Shown: positions 38,880 to 52,139, counted from the first letter of the stretch. The stretch is 64,000 bases of DNA from Hydractinia symbiolongicarpus (GCF_029227915.1 NC_079878.1:8372001-8436000); one strand, 5' to 3'. Numbers and translations: made by a program. The notes: a model not told the origin generated them from the sequence alone.

Positions 38880-39520
38880 ACTTTTGTTTCGTTCTTCTTA
38901 TTCAGATAAAACTTGTGAGAATATTCATCACCGTTATCTTAATGCTATCCGTTTTTTACCAAAAGCTTAGCAACATTACGATTTATTTAGAATATCCCGT
39001 GAACAAATTCATGCCACACAATGCTGTTATTGTGCATTGTTCTTTATAATTAATTGCAGGTCAAAAGTCTGATTGCGGTGATCTGTTATTAGTGAGGAAA
39101 CTCCCTTTCCCTTTTCTCAGACAAGGAAATTACAATTCTGTCTTAATATACATGTGTCTATGAAAAAAATATGTTATTTGTAAAATTTCTTAATAAGAAC
39201 TAAATTGACCAAATTTTGGTTTCGCAATGTTTATAAAATCGTTCTTACTCAACTCATATATTTTCATTAGAAAAAAACAATAGTCCAAGTGCCTAAAGGC
39301 ATCAATAAAGTTCCGATATATATCTAAACTAATACTTATCATATTATCAACTGCTGCTGTTTGTCCCATCTCGTGACAGATTTAAATCGACGATCACGAG
39401 AAATTGTCACGCACAATATCTCGGAGCAGATAAGTTAATGTTGGGACAGATTTAAATATATTTCTTAATGAAGGTATTAAATGTTGATATGATCTAATGA
39501 TTATCCAATTTGCATACCTC
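38880..39520 (+). repeat. downstream block of the inverted duplication, dioC side
   Basis: Collinear inverted counterpart of 6950-7990, starting about 2.8 kb past the dioC stop. Contains TCCCATCTCGTGACAGATTT and a nearby TTGTCACGC, forming short inverted CGTGACA/TGTCACG pairs. No ORF of note. Confidence 0.65.
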
Positions 39521-39587
39521 AAATGAGGAAATTAGTTCTGTTAGAACTTTATCGGGCACGACATTGAAAAACAAAGATCTAAACGCG

Positions 39588-39793
39588 CAATAACTTTAAT
39601 GGACTAAATATATGATAAGGAAAATCAACCTGGATCTCCCAGCAATAACATCGCAGGATTACATCAATCATAGAAATACGTATTTTAATACATCGAATTA
39701 TCATAAGAATTATGAAACTGTAGTTTTCTGTTAAAAATTTCAAATGGCATAATCACAAGTTTTAAAAACAAAACTTCTTTGTCGTCGTTAGGG

Positions 39794-39824
<31 letters not shown>

Positions 39825-41112
39825 GTTTTTACAGTATCATAGTTAACATTGGATAAATGATTCAATGTCTCCTTCATTGACAGAGGATTATGCCACATGA
39901 TGTGTTTTTTGTAAATCCTGTTTAAAAACTTTTCTATGCTATGAAATCACCACACAAAGCGCTATGGGTCATGAGATTGTGCACGTTAGTATGACACAAT
40001 ACACCATGTTGGACAAACAAGCTGAAACAACACAGAACATGCCAAACAATAAGTCTACACCAATAACTTAACGTATACGTATTCGTGCCAGCATTCGTTT
40101 ATTCTTGTCCTAGCATCAAAATTACATTCTTTTTCACAAAAATTTTCAGAAAAAGCTGCTCCTGAGTTGAAACAGGAATACTTTCTTACTCTACTTAATG
40201 CAAAATTTCGCCAAACAAGAGGTGTTATAATTGATATTTAATGCTCGTGAATTATTTTTTTATAAAATTTGCTTTGTTTCCACGAAATACTGGCAAAATC
40301 TATACTAACGCTCCACTGATATAGTAAGGCAGCGTCCCTAGAAATTAATCTTTCTTTTTAACCATCATTATGTACGCAATCAAATACACAAAAATACCAT
40401 TGAGAAGTGAAATCAACGGATCTTTCATAAGGGTGTTATAATTGATATTTAATGCTCGTGAATTATTTTTTTATAAAATTTGCTTTGTTTCCACGAAATA
40501 CTGGCAAAATCTATACTAACGCTCCACTGATATAGTAAGGCAGCGTCCCTAGAAATTAATCTTTCTTTTTAACCATCATTATGTACGCAATCAAATACAC
40601 AAAAATACCATTGAGAAGTGAAATCAACGGATCTTTCATAACAATTTCATTATCCTAGGTTGTTAGAAAGCCAAAATAAACTGCCAATTTTAATCTGGCT
40701 TATTATAGGCAAATAATCTGAGAAACAAAAGAATATAATGAGAAAACTGAAAAGTAATGAAACAATTACGCAAGCCTTTCAGGGTTGCATGCATTGTTCA
40801 ATCGAACAAGAGACTCGAGACCAAGCAGGTAAATCTCAAAATAAACAAGAAGTTATTTTTCAAAGCGATGCTCTTTCAAGAATTACAAAACTTTAACCTT
40901 AAAAATTTTAACGTATTCTATCATTATAAAAGCACACAATTGAAACTAAAGTAGACCATTTCTGGCTGAATTTTTCTCTCACAAATTAATGGTAAATTTT
41001 GACTTGTTAAATTTTGCGACTAAACCTTCTAAATAAAAATACGATAATTGCAAAAAATTGCACTTGGAATCAAAAATCATGCTGTCATTTACTATACACC
41101 AGCAAGATTTTC
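39588..41112 (+). repeat. tandem duplication, first unit (1525 bp)
   Basis: Starts CAATAACTTTAATGGAC and is repeated in tandem at 41113-42424 with only scattered substitutions. It contains a (GTT)n tract (about 39793) and an extra 211-bp internal duplication. No gene recognised; a 65-71 codon frame (MRKLKSNETITQAF...) occurs in both units. Confidence 0.9.
40221..40642 (+). repeat. nested 211-bp tandem duplication
   Basis: GGTGTTATAATTGATATTTA...ATCTTTCATAA is present at 40221-40431 and again at 40432-40642, essentially identical. The second 1.3-kb unit has it only once (41741 onward), so the extra copy arose after or during the larger duplication. Confidence 0.92.
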
Positions 41113-42424
41113 AATAACTTTAATGGACCAAATATATGATAAGGAAAATCAACCTGGATCTCCCAGCAATAACATCGCAGGATTACATCAATCATAGAAA
41201 TACGTATTTTAATACATCGAATTATCATAAGAATTATGAAACTGTACTTTTCTGTTAAAAATTTCAAATGGCATAATCACAAGTTTTAAAAACAAAACTT
41301 CTTTGTCGTCGTTAGGGTTGTTGTTGTTGTTGTTGTTGTTGTTGTGTTTTTACAGTATCATAGTTAACATTGGATAAATGATTCAATGTCTCCTTCATTG
41401 ACAGAGGATTATGCCACATGATGTGTTTTTTGTAAATCCTGTTTAAAAACTTTTCTATGCTATGAAATCACCACACAAAGCGCTATGGGTCATGAGATTG
41501 TGCACGTTAGTATGACACAATACACCTTGTTGGACAAACAAGCTGAAACAACACAGGACATGCCAAACAATAAGTCTACACCAATAACTTAACGTATACG
41601 TATTCGTGCCAGCATTCGTTTATTCTTGTCCTAGCATCAAAATTACATTCTTTTTCACAAAAATTTTCAGAAAAATCTGCTCCTGAGTTGAAACAGGAAT
41701 ACTTTCTTACTCTACTTAATGCAAAATTTCGCCAAACAAGAGGTGTTATAATTGATATTTAATGCTCGTGAATTATTTTTTTTATAAAATTTGCTTTGTT
41801 TCCACGAAATACTGGCAAAATCTATACTAATGCTCCACTGATATAGTAAGGCAGCGTCCCTAGAAATTAATCTTTCTTTTTAACCATCATTATGTACGCA
41901 ATCAAATACACAAAAATACCATTGAGAAGTGAAATCAACGGATCTTTCATAACAATTTCATTATCCTAGGTTGTTAGAAAGCCAAAATAAACTGCCAATT
42001 TTAATCTGGCTTATTATAGGCAAATAATCTGAGAAACAAAAGAATATAATGAGAAAACTGAAAAGTAATGAAACAATTACGCAAGCCTTTCAGGGTTGCA
42101 TGCATTGTTCAATCGAACAAGAGACTCGAGACCAAGCAGGTAAATCTCAAAATAAACAAGAAGTTATTTTCAAAGCGATGCTCTTTCAGGAATTACAAAA
42201 CTTTAACCTTAAAAATTTTAACGTATTCTATCATTATAAAAGCACACAATTGAAACTAAAGTAGACCATTTCTGGCTGAATTTTTCTCTCACAAATTAAT
42301 GGTAAATTTTGACTTGTTAAATTTTGCGACTAAACCTTCTAAATAAAAATACGATAATTGCAAAAAATTGCACTTGGAATCAAAAATCATGCTGTCATTT
42401 ACTATACACCAGCAAGATTTTCAT
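41113..42424 (+). repeat. tandem duplication, second unit (1312 bp)
   Basis: Tandem copy of 39588-41112 lacking the nested 211-bp repeat. The (GTT)n tract is slightly shorter (from about 41318). Confidence 0.9.
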
Positions 42425-43866
42425 TAACTACAGAATCTATCAATTTCTTTCTAAGATGTTTTCATGCTGACATTTTACACACCTGTCTGGCTGACCCGTC
42501 TGCCTGAAAAGATTCGACAAAATGGCTCGAACACAAGATGACTGATCTTGATTAAAATATATAGGCGTAGGTTTAACTAGCATGATGCTACATCAGCATA
42601 TAGAATGAATGTGGTATAATAAGAAGCTATATTCAATTCCCTTATAGATTTCAGATAGCTCTCTTATATAAGATAAGACCAAAGTTCATTATCAGAAAGT
42701 CTTTTTGATCAAAAATAGTGGCCAGACATGCAATGGGATGTTCACTATAACCATAATCACCTGTGGAAAAGACGTCCATGCACTAGCTACAAGATTTGGA
42801 ACATTTCTAGTTAGATGACTTATAGTTTAAAGAAGTAATGGTGGTATGAGCCCAAAAATAACTTTTAAGAATCACAACTCAAAGTAGAAAAACATAACCC
42901 AGCTCAAAGCCCGAAACTTGACAAGTTTGCAGGCAAGATGGCGAAAAATTCAAGATGGTATGATTACCCACTATGAATTAAGGAATACAAGGGAACCACA
43001 GATGAATGACGCCCATTCCTATTTTGGCAGGGAAAGTGAGTGATAATGATAGCATTTACATCAAAAAAGCCACATTTGTGAAACATATGTTAACATAACA
43101 TATAAAAAGTGTGTACTATAACTTTATCCTCTTTTCGTTTTGTTTTTTCGTCAGACCTTTACCTTTACCTTGCCCGAAAAAATGAATTAAACTGTCTTAG
43201 AATATTTCATTAACACATAGTTTAACTTGCTGATTTGCTTAATCTGCCATACACCTTTATCGCCTAAGTAAATTCTTTGCCTTGCGGTCTGTACTGGTAC
43301 TTTAAAAACACTTTAAAAGGGAACAGAGGTCAAAATTTTGTTGTTGTTTATCCCGGTTGAAATAACAGATGAGATGATAACAGAAATGTGTTTTTTATAA
43401 TATATTTTTACTCTAATGTTTAATAAGAGCAGCATAAAATTTCAGTGGTTATGACGTCATTGTTACATAAGGCTTTCCGTATTATACTCATAGTAAGTAC
43501 ATAGGTCAACAAAATTAAGACCAGCAAAGCTAACAGTGACTGGAAACTTTGATATGTTGACCCTGAGCCATATTTATACATAATAAATTGATAATATTCA
43601 TATAACAGTAGGAAGACGAAAAGACACAGCTGTTTAGCTTCCAATGATATGGGATTTCATTAAAACGACACTACCGATTCGCAATTACTACGTCAAAAAA
43701 TGAACTTTGTACTCAAAAATGGAAATTTTTAAATGCATATGGTACATTTTTTTTAAAAAAAATTTTTTATGAATCCTAATGTTGTTCTCTGTGTCTGAAC
43801 AAAAAATAAATATATATTTTCGAAACTTCTGTTCCCATTTAAAGTTTCGCTTTTTAGCAATCTTTA
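42425..43866. other. intergenic, no gene seen
   Basis: AT-rich; a hydrophobic 74-codon minus-strand frame at 43644-43420 is unrecognised. No repeats of note. Confidence 0.35.
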
Positions 43867-44312
43867 AGGCTAAAGTACACGGTAAGTTAAAACGGACCGT
43901 TTAGTTGTAAGAAAAAAACTTATAGGTTTCATTGCAGGTAATATACCTGTCTAGACGTTAAGATAAATTGTATAAGTTTTTTAAAAAAACTCTCTTTTTA
44001 CATTTAATACCAAAGGAAAACACGTAAATATTCCGTGGCGGGTATTGTTATAGCAGCAGCAGGGTAAATGTTTGAAGAAAAAAAGCGGTTATGATTAGAA
44101 ATTGAAAAAATATGCTGAAATCTTTAGTTTATACAATAGCTCATTAATCATTCTGTTAATTTCAATAGAAAAAACTTAGCAAAAGTCGAACATGTCCAAC
44201 TTTTAAGAAAACTTATAAAACCGAAAAAAGTTGTACATCTTTGCTGTTTACACGGTAAGTTTTTTATCTTACATTTAAACGGTCCGTTTAAACTTACCGT
44301 GCATTTTAGCCT
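43867..44312. mobile_element. Harbinger-like MITE (446 bp)
   Basis: Terminal inverted repeats extend over about 45 bp: AGGCTAAAGTACACGGTAAG at the left, and the reverse complement of AGGCTAAAATGCACGGTAAG at the right, continuing through an AACGGACCGTTTA palindrome. TTA flanks both ends (43864-43866 and 44313-44315), the 3-bp target duplication typical of PIF/Harbinger. No coding capacity, so it depends on an outside transposase. Confidence 0.8.
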
Positions 44313-44532
44313 TTACTCAGTTTAAGTCATAAATCCTCATGCATTAAGCAAAGCTTAATGCATTATGCATAAACTTCACGAATTATTATTCCTAACAGTG
44401 TTCATTCTTCTTTTGTTTATGTAGTTGCCACCTACCACATAAATTCTCTAAGGAATCTATAGTAAAGGGTTAACGATTTTGCATTATTCCTGCTTGTTTT
44501 TCATCTTCCTTCCTAGCCGTGGTCTGAAAGTA

Positions 44533-44888
44533 CAGTTGACTCTAATTCTAATTCGAATCTCTATTTTTGTTATATTTCTATAATTCAAACGAGTGCTCAG
44601 TCCTAATTCGAATTTTAGAGTGTCGTTTGGTGTCGACCTGAGAAAAGCACTTGTTAACGCAACTCATATTGTCGAAAGAGATCGTCTCTGTAATGTAAAG
44701 CAATCAAATATTCAACAGTTTTTCAAATACAGTTTCTTTTTTGTGCATTTTGTGTAATTTCACTCTTATTTGAATTTTCAATCTCTGAAGCTGAAATTCA
44801 AATTACAGAGATTTCTATAATTCGAATCTTTCTATAATTCGAACAAAATTTTTTTCCCGTGGCAATTCGATTTAGGGAGAGTCACCTG
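44533..44888. mobile_element. pogo/Tigger-like MITE (356 bp)
   Basis: Ends CAGTTGACTCTAATTC and the reverse complement of CAGGTGACTCTCCCTAAATC, flanked by TA on both sides (44531-44532, 44889-44890). The interior repeats the AATTCGAAT motif several times. TIR sequence and TA duplication fit the Tc1/mariner-pogo group. Non-coding. Confidence 0.7.
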
Positions 44889-45788
44889 TAGTAGTTTTAC
44901 CCTTAAACATGTACTCAAGTATTAAAAATGTCGAGCAATTGTCAAAGTAGGTTTTAATATTTCCTTATCAATACATAGACTTATCATTGATGAAAGCGAA
45001 ACAAGGAGTTTCTCCACCTGTTTTTAAATTAGTTTGCGTTTTTTGAACACCTGCTCAGGATAGACGTATAGGCCTGTGGACATCATCATTCGCATTATTT
45101 ATCTTTTGAATATTTTATATGTGCATTTTGATGTAACTATATTTTGCTATGACGGACAATCAATAAAAGATTTTTTGTGTACCGTCTCCTATCACACTTA
45201 TGCTTGATACAGATTTCCAATACGGTTCCACCATCATCTCTTCATTCTATGACGCCATAAATTAGAAAATATGCTTTGACTAGTCATCATATTCAATCTT
45301 GTTAACTTTAGCTTATTAACCTTTTGCCCTAGCTTAAAAGTTTTTATTTAGATCATTACTAAGTTCAAAGTAGCCTCTACTTCAAAGCTTACTATAATTA
45401 AGCCAAATTTGTATTGGTGATAGAGTAAACAACAACCAGCTTTTTTTTAGGCAAATCAATGCGTAACAAAAATTTCCCTCTTATTTCTTTTCTCCAATCA
45501 AACCTTCGATATATTTGCACAGCATATAAAATAGAAAAGTAAGAATTTATAGATATCTCGGAAACGAGTTTGACAAATAGAAATATGTTGATGCATCAAG
45601 CTATGTGAGGGGACTCTACGTAGTACAGGATCTATCAATGTATCTAAAAAACAGAGGGAAAGCTATAGAAGGTATAACATAAGCTGATACATCTGCATTA
45701 TATTGCTATATTTAGGCGGCTAAAGCAAGAGTATAAATGGGATCTATCGATATTTGTAAGTATCTGAGGCATACAGTGGTATGAGTTA
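44889..45788. other. intergenic between MITEs
   Basis: AT-rich with no gene or repeat recognised. Confidence 0.35.
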
Positions 45789-45792
45789 TTAA

Positions 45793-46388
45793 CCCTATTC
45801 GGTCCGGGGGAGGGGGAGTTGCATGGCTACGATACTTACTAAGTTGCAACATTTATCTATTAGACACCTACATGCCAAATTTATAGGTCCCATACCGTTC
45901 AGAGGGTTTGATATTTGCTATTACTCGAAATTACCCCTAAAAATCTCTATGAAACCCTTATAATGGGAAAATATAACTCTTGTTAGAAATATCGTTGAAA
46001 CTTAAAACTTAGAACACAACTTTATTTCACAAAGAAGAATCATTTTGCATGCTTTGGACACGTGATTCCTTTTTTATCCGATCTGTGTAAAAACCGGAAA
46101 ATATGTTATATTTAGCTTTTAGAAACTTCAAACAGAATGCTAGAAGCGCTAGAACTAAAGTAATTGTATTTTAAGCAGATAGTGGCATTTTGGAAAAAAT
46201 TCAAGCTTTTGATGACTTCACAGATAAACGCAAGCAAATATTTATTGCTGCTGTTCCTTTTGTGACGTACTATAAGTGTGCTGAGCGCGATTCAATTTCG
46301 ACAAGGCTATGAAAAGTTATTGACGGGGGGCGGATTTCGCCCCCTCCCCCGCTCATAATATGTTCGAAAAAGCCCGGACCGAGTAGGG
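45793..46388. mobile_element. piggyBac-like MITE (596 bp)
   Basis: Flanked on both sides by TTAA (45789-45792, 46389-46392). Terminal inverted repeats are CCCTATTCGGTCCGGGG and the reverse complement of CCCTACTCGGTCCGGGC, with GGGGGAGGGGGA / CCCCCTCCCCC next to them. TTAA plus CCC ends are piggyBac hallmarks. Non-coding; a degraded relative lies at 28740-28940. Confidence 0.8.
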
Positions 46389-46392
46389 TTAA

Positions 46393-49300
46393 GTGGCGTA
46401 GGGAGCGGAGTGAATACAGTGATTAATGTTTTTATGATAAATAAGACGTCCTAAATGTAGCAAGCCAACATCTATGTTGGTAACTTTCGTCACGGAGAAT
46501 ACCACGGAAATGTTCATTTTCAAATCAAAGTAACCAAAACAGTCTGTCTTAATTAGCTGATGATTTAACAGATCATATATGAGAAAGAAATTCGTGACTG
46601 TTTTTAGATTTTAACGATAGTTTGTGTTTCCTTATAGAGTTTTTATACCAGTATGCAACGTTTAGTATATCAATACTGCAACAGGGAATATTGTGTTTAT
46701 GATCGTAAATTACGTGAATATATAAAAAATATATAGCGACAATCTGAAAGGCATTGTTATTGTGTTAAGTCAATAATGCCAGGTTTTGCGTTGTTGTGTA
46801 TTAGTGAAGTTTCTTTATTATAAGATTAGTCAATAAATTTGAAAATTTGGATGACGTTAGCAAAGACCCATCAATTTTTTTTTATTTTGCAAAGTTAGGA
46901 ACAGGTTGCCTCTATTGTATAGGGCGTAAAACGCTGACTAAGAATATGTACAGCACCATGTGCTTTTGACGAACATATTGGGATTTAAAGTTTATTTGAT
47001 AACATTATCAACCTGTTTGTTTCCAAACCAGTGGGCTAGCCAAGCTTCAAAAAATTGGTGCTATTTTGGCCCCAGGTGGTTTCCAGGTACTCATACAAAA
47101 AACGACGTCAGTTATTTTCATTCTTTTCTAAGACATTTAGCCTCAAATTTTAGGTGCATATTGGCTTAATTAATTTAAATCAAGCTATTAACGTCGTGAT
47201 GTGTCCTATTTCTCAATTAGCAGTTGAGACGTGCTTTTTTCGGGGACTTAAGCACAATAAAGACATCCACTATGTCACAGACACATCGTATTTAATATGA
47301 AGGACTAGTCGATAAAGTCTGTGAGAAATCTACTTTGGCAGAAAAACAATGGAAATGAACCGTCATTTTTTTCGATAAGGTTGGCAATGACGTGGAAAAA
47401 TTCCCTTAAACTCTTTAAGAAACATGAGACTGAGATTATTATTATTATTTTTGACTGCTAACCTACAAAATAAAAAAATATGAAAAAATGAAGTGAATTA
47501 ACAGAAATCATGCTGAAAAAGGTATTTGTAAAACATGGTATGGACTAATGATTTTTTTTAAAAAAATCTCCTATGCAATTTAAAAACATTCAGGTTGAAT
47601 CCAAAAAGTAAGCTTATTAAATGACCGAAAACAGCACAAAATAATCACAAAATAAGTTGTGAAATATGTAACAATTACAAGTTCGCTTTTAACCACACTT
47701 CAACTTAATTTGAAGGTTAAATATTAGCCTAAAAAAAGAAGAAAGCGACTTTGAAATATGAAAGTTTGCCATATGATGCATTAAAGTTAAGAAACATCTA
47801 AAGCAGGAATTGTTTCTGATGAATACAAAAAAAGGTCTTCGTCAACAAAAGGACAGAATTATGACTGAAAAGAATTTAACAACGTCCCAAAATGTAGTTA
47901 TTGTTATATGTAGTCTTGCGCTGACTTATAGTTGTATGACTTTTCTTCTTAAGATGTGAACTGGTCGCACACCAAGAGCAAATGATTGGGGTTTGCCCTT
48001 CAACCTAAAAAAGGAAACAAACTTTGGAAAGATGAAAACTATATATCAACGTAAATATTTACCGGACAACAATAACTTAAAAAAATGCCTGATGGGTTAA
48101 GATTAAACTTTTCCTTGACTTTTGAATCATGAAAAGCATACTGAATGCACCCAGGTAATTTCTTAGTTTTTCTAGTATTGTCTGGCTTTTTGGCACTCAT
48201 TCTCAAACTCAGTATTTTTGGTTAAAACAACTTCTATTCACATAAGAGTTTAAAACTCAGTAATCCGTGAACTTTGAAACAAAACATAATTTCTGTAATT
48301 AGATGCTTCATAGAATTAAAGAAAACTTTTAAAAATACATTGTTCATCATTTTATGCAAAGATTCCATCAGCTCATGCATCACATTTAATGCAGTTTAAC
48401 ATATTCACCGGTCCCGCAAGAAATTTCAAATAATAAATAAATAAGTAATAAGAATAAGTTTTAAGTAATAAGAATAAGTTTTTCCCTAATATGCTAATGA
48501 CTTAACGAAGTGTGCCACGTGATGGTAAACTCTGCACTTCACTAAAAAGAAAAGAGATGCATGTCTACCACAAAATATAAAAAAGGAAGTGCGCATCTAT
48601 ACAGTGCTTTAGGATTCACAACATATTTTCGGCATATTATAAGTGTTGTAAATATGTGCAAAAAAGTAGTATCATCAGCATTTTCAGGGTTGTGGTAGCA
48701 CTATCCCCACAATTCTCTGTCTGTTATATGTGAATAAGATTTTCTCCAGTCAGGTAAAAACCACCTATCCGACTTTCATATGACTCTACCAACTATGATT
48801 TTATTTTTCAAAGCACCTAAATAATTAAAATTAGGCAATACATTTTGAAATGCGATATTATGATGTGACGTATTTCTGCAAGCTTGAACATATTGTTGTG
48901 CATTCGCTCGTCAACTATTGGCAACCTGCGCAATATTTTGCCTTTCTTGAGCAAGTTCTCGCCTTACCGCATCTTGATCGTGTCTATTGACAGCCTGATT
49001 ATAATTCTGTGCTGGACATCTGAACGTCTGTCGGCAGCTTGCTCGTTACATGCTGCATTACAAAATGTTAATTCGGTCAAGAATTTAAAACGTGACGTGT
49101 TTTACAAATCTACGCCTAGCTAAAGACTCATGATCAATAATTGATACACGTGGTTAAAATTTACGTGACCTTTTTGTGGAAGAAAAACGAGTTGAGGAAT
49201 GCTTGAAACTTGACCAATAATTGCACCTACCTAACCTTGATTATTTTCATGATCACACAACATAAACCTATTGGCATTAGTAAATAGTCTAAAACCATGT

Positions 49301-49720
49301 AAAGAGTTGATATTGCTGTCATCCTCTAATGGACTATAGACACGATAAAAAATAATTTAAACAAAATAGGACAGTCTAGCTATAAAGCTACCTATAAAGA
49401 CCACAAACTCTAAAGAAAGAAAAATCTATATTAAAGGGTCGGTATACTAATAATCTTCTTGTACATAACCTTGAAATACTTCTCTCGTTTGATTCCTTGT
49501 AGAATATTTGCAAAAAAAGTAGGCAAAAGCAGAAAAAGGAACATACTAACAATTCTGCTTCCTTATTTTAGTAACACTTTAGTAACACAGATTTAGTACT
49601 TCTTTGTACAGCTTCTAATCTTTTAAAACTTTTCTTCCTCCTCAAACAAACATAAAAAACATGTCGAAATTTTTCCAGTAAATTGTCCGTGTTTGAGCAA
49701 CGTACTACTTCCAGCGCCTG

Positions 49721-49752
<32 letters not shown>

Positions 49753-50331
49753 CCACAACAACAACAACAACAACATGAACAAACCTTTTAACGTTTGTTT
49801 TGATTGTCAAGGAAAACTCGGGAATCAAAAAGCCAATCAAATATAATTATTATTTATCTTCTTCCGCTCCGTTCTGTTTTGGTTTGAATGGAAAGTCAGC
49901 TTGACTTAGACTGCGCGATGTCGTGCCAGCATACCCGCACTTATACTTCATTGTGCATAAAATGAATACTCATAATTGACCGTCAGGACTTTCGCAGGCA
50001 GAAAATTTTGTGGGCAGAAATTTTGCCTATCAAATAAAAAAAGTATATATAAAATAAACTTTTGCGTTTTGCAGTTTTTGCAACAAATTTCGCTGAAAAA
50101 AAAGGTTATTTTCGCGTGAGATAACCCTTTATAACTTTCGCGAATGAGCATAAAATAAGATTCTTTTATAAATTTTTATAGTTTTTTTGTTTTGTTTAAA
50201 ATAAAAAATGGACAAAAGTTATTCTGATAGGTTGCTAGACTGAAGAAAGAAAAAGATTTTATGCGTAGTAATAGTATCCATCCATGTGTCATTGATTTTT
50301 TTTTGATAACAACAAAATACAGCCTAAATTT
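46393..50331. other. intergenic; one possible transposon-protein remnant
   Basis: The minus strand at 49125-48880 can be read, with a frameshift and one stop, as a Gln/Arg-rich peptide (DQDAVRRELAQERQNIAQ, RANAQQYVQ). It recalls the N-terminal regions of Helitron-type helicases, a weak similarity. Tandem AAGTAATAAGAATAAGTTTT occurs near 48440-48480. (CAA)n lies at 49722-49775. No gene supported. Confidence 0.25.
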
Positions 50332-50588
50332 GATTAAAGGAGATGCGAACTGCTGCTGAAAAAAAGTTTATGATAACTGATGATTTTGCTTGCTCCATAA
50401 ACTGTAACTATAAAACATACATCATTTTGTTTACATTTGTGTGAGTGCTGAATTATTTATAATTGAGTATTTTTACGCATTTGTCAAACGGGTGGCTAAA
50501 TTAAAAAACAATGGGATATATTTCTTTTTATTGTGATGGTCACGTGGTCAATGTACAGTTGAAGATCTAAAATGGCAAAAATGTTGCA
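50332..50588 (+). repeat. dispersed repeat, first copy
   Basis: Starts GATTAAAGGAGATGCGAACT and ends AAAATGGCAAAAATGTTGCA; matches 63757-64000 with a few substitutions and one small deletion. Class unknown. Confidence 0.88.
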
Positions 50589-52139
50589 CAACATGTAAAG
50601 AACATATTTTTATTATTTTGTACTACTTAACTTGCGAATAAAATAGCGAGTAAAGATAAAGAAAGTAAAAAACCAAAGAAGAAAGATGAAGCCACCATAT
50701 TGCACGTTCGATTTGTTATTGAAGGTTTCCGATCTGTATAGTTATTCAAACTTGGCGCCATCTCATGATAACAAACTTTATCATTCGAAGTTGGTAGTAT
50801 GTTGTGAAAAAAGGATTGAAAACATGAAAAAAATATTATTGTTGGTTATGACAAATATTTCTTTAGTTCAAAGAAGTTTAAACGAAGTTTATAAAAAGTT
50901 GTTACTACTATAGTACGTAAAATATTCTTGGTTATCTCAAGTAAAAGATGTTATTTTTGATGTTTACTAAAAAGTACATTTAAAACCTACTTATTTTCAC
51001 CGCATACAGACATGGAATTTCTGTAAAAATGTTGTTAGAAAGGTATATAGGTAGTTAGTTAGTCGTGAAATATTGTTTTTTATTTGGTAATATAGTAGTT
51101 ATCTTAGCAGATTTAGGATTTAGAAATCTATATACATTTTTCTCTCGTTAAAAATTTACTTTCTGGCTGCCACAAAATAGTTTCTTGTTCGCCTCTCCTT
51201 TTAAAAAAAAAAGAAAGATTTTTCGCCTGAAAAAACTTTTCCTTTTCTTTAAATTGGCTATGATTTTGCGTGAAAAAACTTTTGCGAAAGTTTCTGCCTG
51301 CGAAAATACTACCTTTTCACGTGATTATGTTAGCAGGATAGTAATTTGGTGGGGCATTCTTAGTTAATTAATATGAAAAATTTTCACAAATTTATAGTGG
51401 CTTTTCTAATTGAACTCTGTGGCAACACCACCGTTGTCAGTACAAATATAGAGCTACCTGTAGGGTACATTTGTTTACGTTCTAATGAGAAGCATAAATG
51501 TATTAAATCAATTTGTAAATTTTCACTCCTGAATAATAAAGTTCATTTTGTTGATCCTTTACCTTCTCCAATACTTACATACCTGCAATCTGTTATGTTT
51601 AAATGTACCTTGTTAACCAACAGAGGTGTTACCTTTTATGGTTTTAATGCTAGACTTTAAACTTTGATACTAGATATAGTTAGGCTAATCGTCGGGTATA
51701 CATGAGTTATTTGTCCCTAGTACATCAACACTTGTAGGACTAAATTAATATAATTAGCTTGATATCCTGTATGTTTCATTTTTACGAGATTTATTTAGTC
51801 AGGTTAAGATCTTCAGTTTCTGCAAAGGGTCCTACCTTATTGCTATAAAATTTGGCGCGTTTAAATTTTAGCGATTTTTGCGCAAAATTCTAAAAATGCG
51901 CTAAAATTTATACCATTACTACGCGCAAATGGTATGTGCGCCGAAATTAGTACGCGCGAAGTCGCATTTAATGTAGGGTGCGCAAAATTTAGTACGCGTC
52001 AGATTTTACACCAATAAGATAATAAACACAAAGCTCTCATATGAGCTACGATAGTTATAAAAGCGCAGCAACCTCTTTACTAGACACCAATGCTGATTTT
52101 CATGTCGAACACTAAATAGAGAGGGTATATATACAGACT
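50589..52139. other. intergenic, no gene supported
   Basis: A 95-codon frame at 51373-51660 (MKNFHKFIVAFLIELCGN...) is unrecognised. 51855-52010 is rich in CGCGCAAA/TTTGCGC motifs (GCGCAAAATT, TACGCGCAAAT), likely a degenerate transposon end. 49960-50160 and 51170-51320 share TTTGCGTGAAAAAAC-like inverted fragments. Confidence 0.3.

Noticed and set aside
39588-42424. Possible CRISPR-like or satellite array
   Set aside because: Only two large units and one nested duplication in eukaryotic DNA; no short regular repeats with unique spacers.
49568-49840. 90-codon ORF with a poly-Val run
   Set aside because: Translation through the (CAA)n/(GTT)n microsatellite; no domain outside it.
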